Below, piece after piece: positions 29,595-32,575 of a stretch of 32,575 nt of DNA. Below the pieces are notes generated by a model. The model was not told where the DNA came from. It ran no database searches and worked only from the letters and a program-made list of their open reading frames with translations. Source of the stretch: an uncultured Actinomycetes bacterium (lineage in GTDB: Bacteria; Actinomycetota; Geothermincolia; Geothermincolales; RBG-13-55-18); the NCBI GenBank assembly GCA_937128055.1, contig CAKZMC010000124.1, forward strand, positions 1 through 32,575, written 5' to 3'. Made by a program: the position numbers and the translations under genes. The stretch's first letter is position 1. Each line of letters begins with the position of its first letter.

Positions 29595-30907
29595 TTCGCC
29601 CCGTCTCCCTCTTCCTCGCCGCCTTCGCCCCCACCCCCGGTGTCGGGCATGACCTCGATCCTCACCTCTCCCCTCTCCCGCAGGGACTTGAGCTCCTCCG
29701 GTCCCGCCTTCACCCTGACCATCTCCGGGGGGCGCACCATCTTCGCCCTGCGCCCCGCCAGCGCCTTCTCTCCCACGACCAGGTTGGGGCGCACCGCGCG
29801 CTCCGGGTGACGCACGCGGAAATAGAAGGAGACCTCGCGATCGAGGCCCCGCAGGATTTGCGGGACCACGAACTTCACGTTGCGCCCGGGCTCCACCCGC
29901 AGAGGCGCTTCCCTTTCCCTCTTCCTCCCCACCAGCACGTACTCCGCCGCCGCCCTCCCGGCCACTTCCGCGGTATGGGTCACGTAATCCACCAGGTCGA
30001 ACACGTTCATCACGTTCCCGCAGGCGAAGATACCGTCCACGGAGGTCTCCATGCGCTCGTCCACGACCGGCCCCGCGGTCGCGGGGTCGAGGGCCACCCC
30101 GGCCTTCTTGGAGAGCTCGTTCTCTGGAATGAGCCCCACCGAGAGCACCAGGGTATCGCAGGGCACCACGCGCTCCGTTCCCCGCACCGGCTTCAGGTCC
30201 TCGCCCACGCGCGACACGGTCACCGCCTCCACCCTCTTCCTGCCGTGGATGAAGGTCACCGTGTGGGAGAGGTGTAGCGGTATGTCGAAATCGTGCAGGC
30301 ATTGCACCACGTTGCGCGTGAGGCCCCCCGGGTGGTCCATGATCTCGTAGACCCCCTCCACTTCCGCCCCCTCCAGGGTGAAGCGGCGCGCCATGATGAG
30401 CCCGATGTCCCCCGACCCCAGGATGACCACCCGCCTGCCGGGAAGTAGCCCCTCGATGTTGATGTCCCGCTGCGCCGCTCCCGCGCATATGACCCCCGCC
30501 GGGCGGTAGCCGGGGATGAGGATCTGGTGGCGCGTCCTCTCCCGGCAGCCCATGGCCAGCACTAGCGATCTGGGCCTTATTTCCAGGATACCTTCCCTCG
30601 CGTTGACCGCCGTGATGCTGCGGTCAGGCTTCAGGTCCAGCACCATGGTGTTCAGCTTCACCTCGATGTCCGTCTTCTCCACCCGGTCTATGAAGCGCTG
30701 CGCGTACTGCGGCCCGGTGAGCGTTTCCTTGAAGACGATGGACCCGAAGCCGTCGTGGATGCACTGCGGGAGTATGCCGCCCAGCTCCACGTCGCGCTCG
30801 ATGATCATGACGTCCTTGAGCCCGGCCTCGTATGCGGCCAGGGCGGCTCCCAGCCCCGCGGGGCCCGCCCCTATGACCGCCAGATCCGGTTTCCTCACCT
30901 TGTGCAT
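29591..30907 (-). CDS. FAD-dependent NAD(P)H oxidoreductase (GlpA-associated)
   Basis: A 438-residue flavoprotein with the pyridine-nucleotide-disulfide-reductase fold. The FAD site is VIGAGPAGLGAAL (11-23), followed by ERDVELGGILPQCIHDGFG (37-55), a segment typical of enzymes beside glycerol-3-phosphate dehydrogenase. The NAD site is VVILGSGDIGL (160-170), and FACGNVMNVFDLVD closes the FAD domain. The C-terminus ends in a Gly/Glu-rich tail, longer than in most relatives. The ATG at 30907 follows TTGAGGG, a modest ribosome site, three bases after the preceding gene. It probably links the dehydrogenase to an NAD(P) or ferredoxin pool. Confidence 0.92.
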   Translation of the reverse strand: MHKVRKPDLAVIGAGPAGLGAALAAYEAGLKDVMIIERDVELGGILPQCIHDGFGSIVFKETLTGPQYAQRFIDRVEKTDIEVKLNTMVLDLKPDRSITAVNAREGILEIRPRSLVLAMGCRERTRHQILIPGYRPAGVICAGAAQRDINIEGLLPGRRVVILGSGDIGLIMARRFTLEGAEVEGVYEIMDHPGGLTRNVVQCLHDFDIPLHLSHTVTFIHGRKRVEAVTVSRVGEDLKPVRGTERVVPCDTLVLSVGLIPENELSKKAGVALDPATAGPVVDERMETSVDGIFACGNVMNVFDLVDYVTHTAEVAGRAAAEYVLVGRKREREAPLRVEPGRNVKFVVPQILRGLDREVSFYFRVRHPERAVRPNLVVGEKALAGRRAKMVRPPEMVRVKAGPEELKSLRERGEVRIEVMPDTGGGGEGGEEEGDGAK

Positions 30908-30910
30908 CCC

Positions 30911-32491
30911 TCAACCTCGCATGAGCATGTCCTTGCTCTCCCCCACGAAGACCGGAGATGCGCCGCCGCTCTTGGTGATGGAGGTGATGGGCACGCCGAG
31001 CTCGCGCGCCAGGATGGCGGCCACGCGGTGGGTGCAGAACCCACCCTGGCAACGCCCCATCCCCACGCGCGTGCGCCGCTTCACGGCGTCCAGGTCGCGG
31101 GCCGGGATGATGGAATGTATGGCCCTCACGACCTCCGCCTCGGTCACGTACTCGCAGCGGCACACGATGTGCCCCCACCGCGGGTCCTCACGGATAAGCA
31201 GGCCGCGTTCGCGGTCGCTCAACTCCGCGAAGCGCGGGGTCGCCGGCCTCAGGGGGTTAAAGTCGGCTCGGGGCTCGCGCGGCACTCCCAGCTCGTGGAG
31301 GAAGCCCATGACCATCTCCACGATGGCCGGCGCGGAGGCCAGGCCGGGAGATTGTATCCCCGCAACGTTGACGAAACCGCGCACCCTCTCCGAGGCCTCG
31401 ATGACGAAGTCCTCATCCAGGGTGGGGGCGCGCACGCCGCTAAAAGCGGAGATGATCGCCTCCCTGGGAAATTCCGGCAGCAGGTAGTGGAAACGCTCGA
31501 AGATCTCTTCGATCTCCTCGGCGGAGATGGAGGTGTCGTACTTGTCCTCCACCTCCACCGCCGTGGGACCCAGCTGCAGGTTGCCCTCCGCAGTGGGCAT
31601 GGCTCCCCCGCCCTTGGAGCGTTCTTTCTTCATGCCCGGCAGCTTGAAGAGCGCCACGCTGGAGTGCACGTACTCGCTGGTAACCTCGCGGTCGAAGAGG
31701 AGGGTGGCCCCCTTGCGCGGGTGGATCCTGAACCCGCCGGCCCCGGCCATGTCGGCCACTTCGTCGGCGAACACTCCCGCGGCGTTCACCACCAGCTTCG
31801 TGGATATCTCGCCCCGCCCGGTGATCACGCCGCGCACGTGGCCCTCCTCGACCCTGATCCCCGTGACCTCCGTGTCCAGGAGGACCCTGGCGCCGTTGAT
31901 AACCGCGCTCTCCGCCAGGGCTATGGTCAGCTTGTAGGGACACACCAGGCCGTAATTGGGATCGAAGACCCCGGCCACCGCTTCTGGGGTCACGTTGGGC
32001 TCCAGCTCGAGCACCTCCTCGCGGGCAAGGATGCGCAGCCCCTTTATCCCGGCCTTTTCACCGTAGGCCATGATGCCCTCGGGTATCTTTACGTTGAGCA
32101 TCTCCCGCAGCTCGTCCTCGCCCATCGATCGCAGTGCCTCCTCCGGAAGGGATCGCGGGGTGACCACGATGAGCAGGCCCTGCCGCTTGAAATCCACGTC
32201 CAGGCCCCGTACGAAATCGTCGTACATGTAGTTCCCGCGGACGTTGAGCTTCTGCTTGAGGGTTCCGGCGTCTTCGCCGATGCCGGAATGGATCTCGGCG
32301 TTGTTGGCCTTGCTCGCCCCGCAGGCCACGTCGGATTCCTTTTCCAGGACCACCACGTCGGGTGTGTAGCGGGTCACCTCCCTGGCGACGGCGCAACCGA
32401 TTATCCCGCCCCCCACTATCACCACTTGCGCGGACGCGGGAAGCTCCTCGCTCTTGCGTCCCGTCGCTGGCGACCGCGTCTCTCTCCTCAC
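30911..32491 (-). CDS. GlpA-like FAD oxidoreductase with [2Fe-2S] BFD domain
   Basis: A 526-residue flavoprotein of the D-amino-acid-oxidase/glycerol-3-phosphate-dehydrogenase fold. The FAD site is VVIVGGGIIGCAVA (23-36), and the DAO domain runs to about 360. A helical part and a C-terminal BFD-like cluster domain follow, with C444-x-C446 (IVCRCEYV) and C481-x4-C486 (MGRCQGGFC). This is the anaerobic GlpA layout, although the true substrate might be another hydroxy acid. The GTG at 32491 follows GAAGGAGTCGCA; the frame is open to 32542 without conserved residues. It is the first gene of the operon, with the FAD and DUF1667 partners downstream. Confidence 0.93.
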   Translation of the reverse strand: MRRETRSPATGRKSEELPASAQVVIVGGGIIGCAVAREVTRYTPDVVVLEKESDVACGASKANNAEIHSGIGEDAGTLKQKLNVRGNYMYDDFVRGLDVDFKRQGLLIVVTPRSLPEEALRSMGEDELREMLNVKIPEGIMAYGEKAGIKGLRILAREEVLELEPNVTPEAVAGVFDPNYGLVCPYKLTIALAESAVINGARVLLDTEVTGIRVEEGHVRGVITGRGEISTKLVVNAAGVFADEVADMAGAGGFRIHPRKGATLLFDREVTSEYVHSSVALFKLPGMKKERSKGGGAMPTAEGNLQLGPTAVEVEDKYDTSISAEEIEEIFERFHYLLPEFPREAIISAFSGVRAPTLDEDFVIEASERVRGFVNVAGIQSPGLASAPAIVEMVMGFLHELGVPREPRADFNPLRPATPRFAELSDRERGLLIREDPRWGHIVCRCEYVTEAEVVRAIHSIIPARDLDAVKRRTRVGMGRCQGGFCTHRVAAILARELGVPITSITKSGGASPVFVGESKDMLMRG

Positions 32492-32575
32492 TGCGACTCC
32501 TTCATCCTGCCGCCACCCGCACGGATCTCGGGCTTCGGGCACATGCGGGCAATGCCTTTCTAATTCTAACGGCAG

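Noticed and set aside
30755-32563. 602-codon open frame on the plus strand opposite the GlpA-like gene
   Set aside because: Antisense shadow; the minus-strand frame shows the complete FAD and BFD motifs.

Overview
The window is high-GC bacterial DNA with AT-rich promoter islands, encoded CCA ends on its three tRNAs, GTG and TTG starts, and Shine-Dalgarno sequences before most genes. The content is anaerobic and redox-heavy: a tungsten/molybdopterin aldehyde ferredoxin oxidoreductase with its ferredoxin, a NapH-like polyferredoxin membrane protein, C_GCAxxG_C_C and DUF5714 cysteine proteins, and a three-gene glycerol-3-phosphate-dehydrogenase-like oxidoreductase unit. A deep-branching anaerobic actinobacterium (Geothermincolia/Aquicultor-like) would fit, but that is inference from gene style and not a measured placement.

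Layout. 0.3-1.7 kb: a DUF454 (YbaN) membrane protein, an imperfect 41-bp direct repeat and a DUF5714 protein. 1.8-3.9 kb: ars module 1, with arsR-acr3 divergent from arsC. 4.0-5.4 kb: 12-bp iterons, tRNA-Ser(CGA) and a SAM methyltransferase. 5.6-8.2 kb: tadA, then a ferredoxin-AOR operon. 8.5-10.9 kb: a HAMP-only membrane protein, a 77-residue orphan, crcB and DUF190. 10.8-13.7 kb: an MFS transporter, an internally deleted acr3 pseudogene and an ArsP-type permease. 13.9-15.1 kb: a thioredoxin-like protein, a 4Fe-4S protein split by an in-frame TGA and a frameshifted small gene. 15.3-16.3 kb: ars module 2 (arsR divergent from arsC). 16.5-18.4 kb: a two-gene ABC exporter. 18.5-20.4 kb: a lipoprotein alpha/beta hydrolase split by an in-frame TAG. 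20.6-21.5 kb: an SlyD-like FKBP with a leader hairpin, a coupled small basic ORF and tRNA-Arg(ACG). 21.7-23.7 kb: secreted and lipoprotein genes, a NapH-like protein and a CD1871A-like CXXC protein. 24.1-25.3 kb: a second copy of the methyltransferase, two tandem tRNA-Ser-like pseudogenes and the intact tRNA-Ser(GGA). 25.6-27.5 kb: a C_GCAxxG_C_C protein and a ROK sugar kinase. 27.5-29.1 kb: a PadR regulator with two half-size permeases. 29.2-32.5 kb: the GlpA-like/FAD/DUF1667 operon.

How it fits together. Arsenic handling is the strongest theme: two ArsR/ArsC pairs, one intact and one ruined ACR3 efflux pump, an ArsP-type permease, and possibly the MFS transporter, which shares a 10-bp promoter-proximal motif with arsP. 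The stretch from 12.3 to 15.1 kb is visibly decaying. Both tRNA-Ser genes sit beside a copy of the same methyltransferase and carry integration-like scars, which suggests that mobile DNA used them. No known defence island, CRISPR array, intact transposase or secondary-metabolite cluster is visible.
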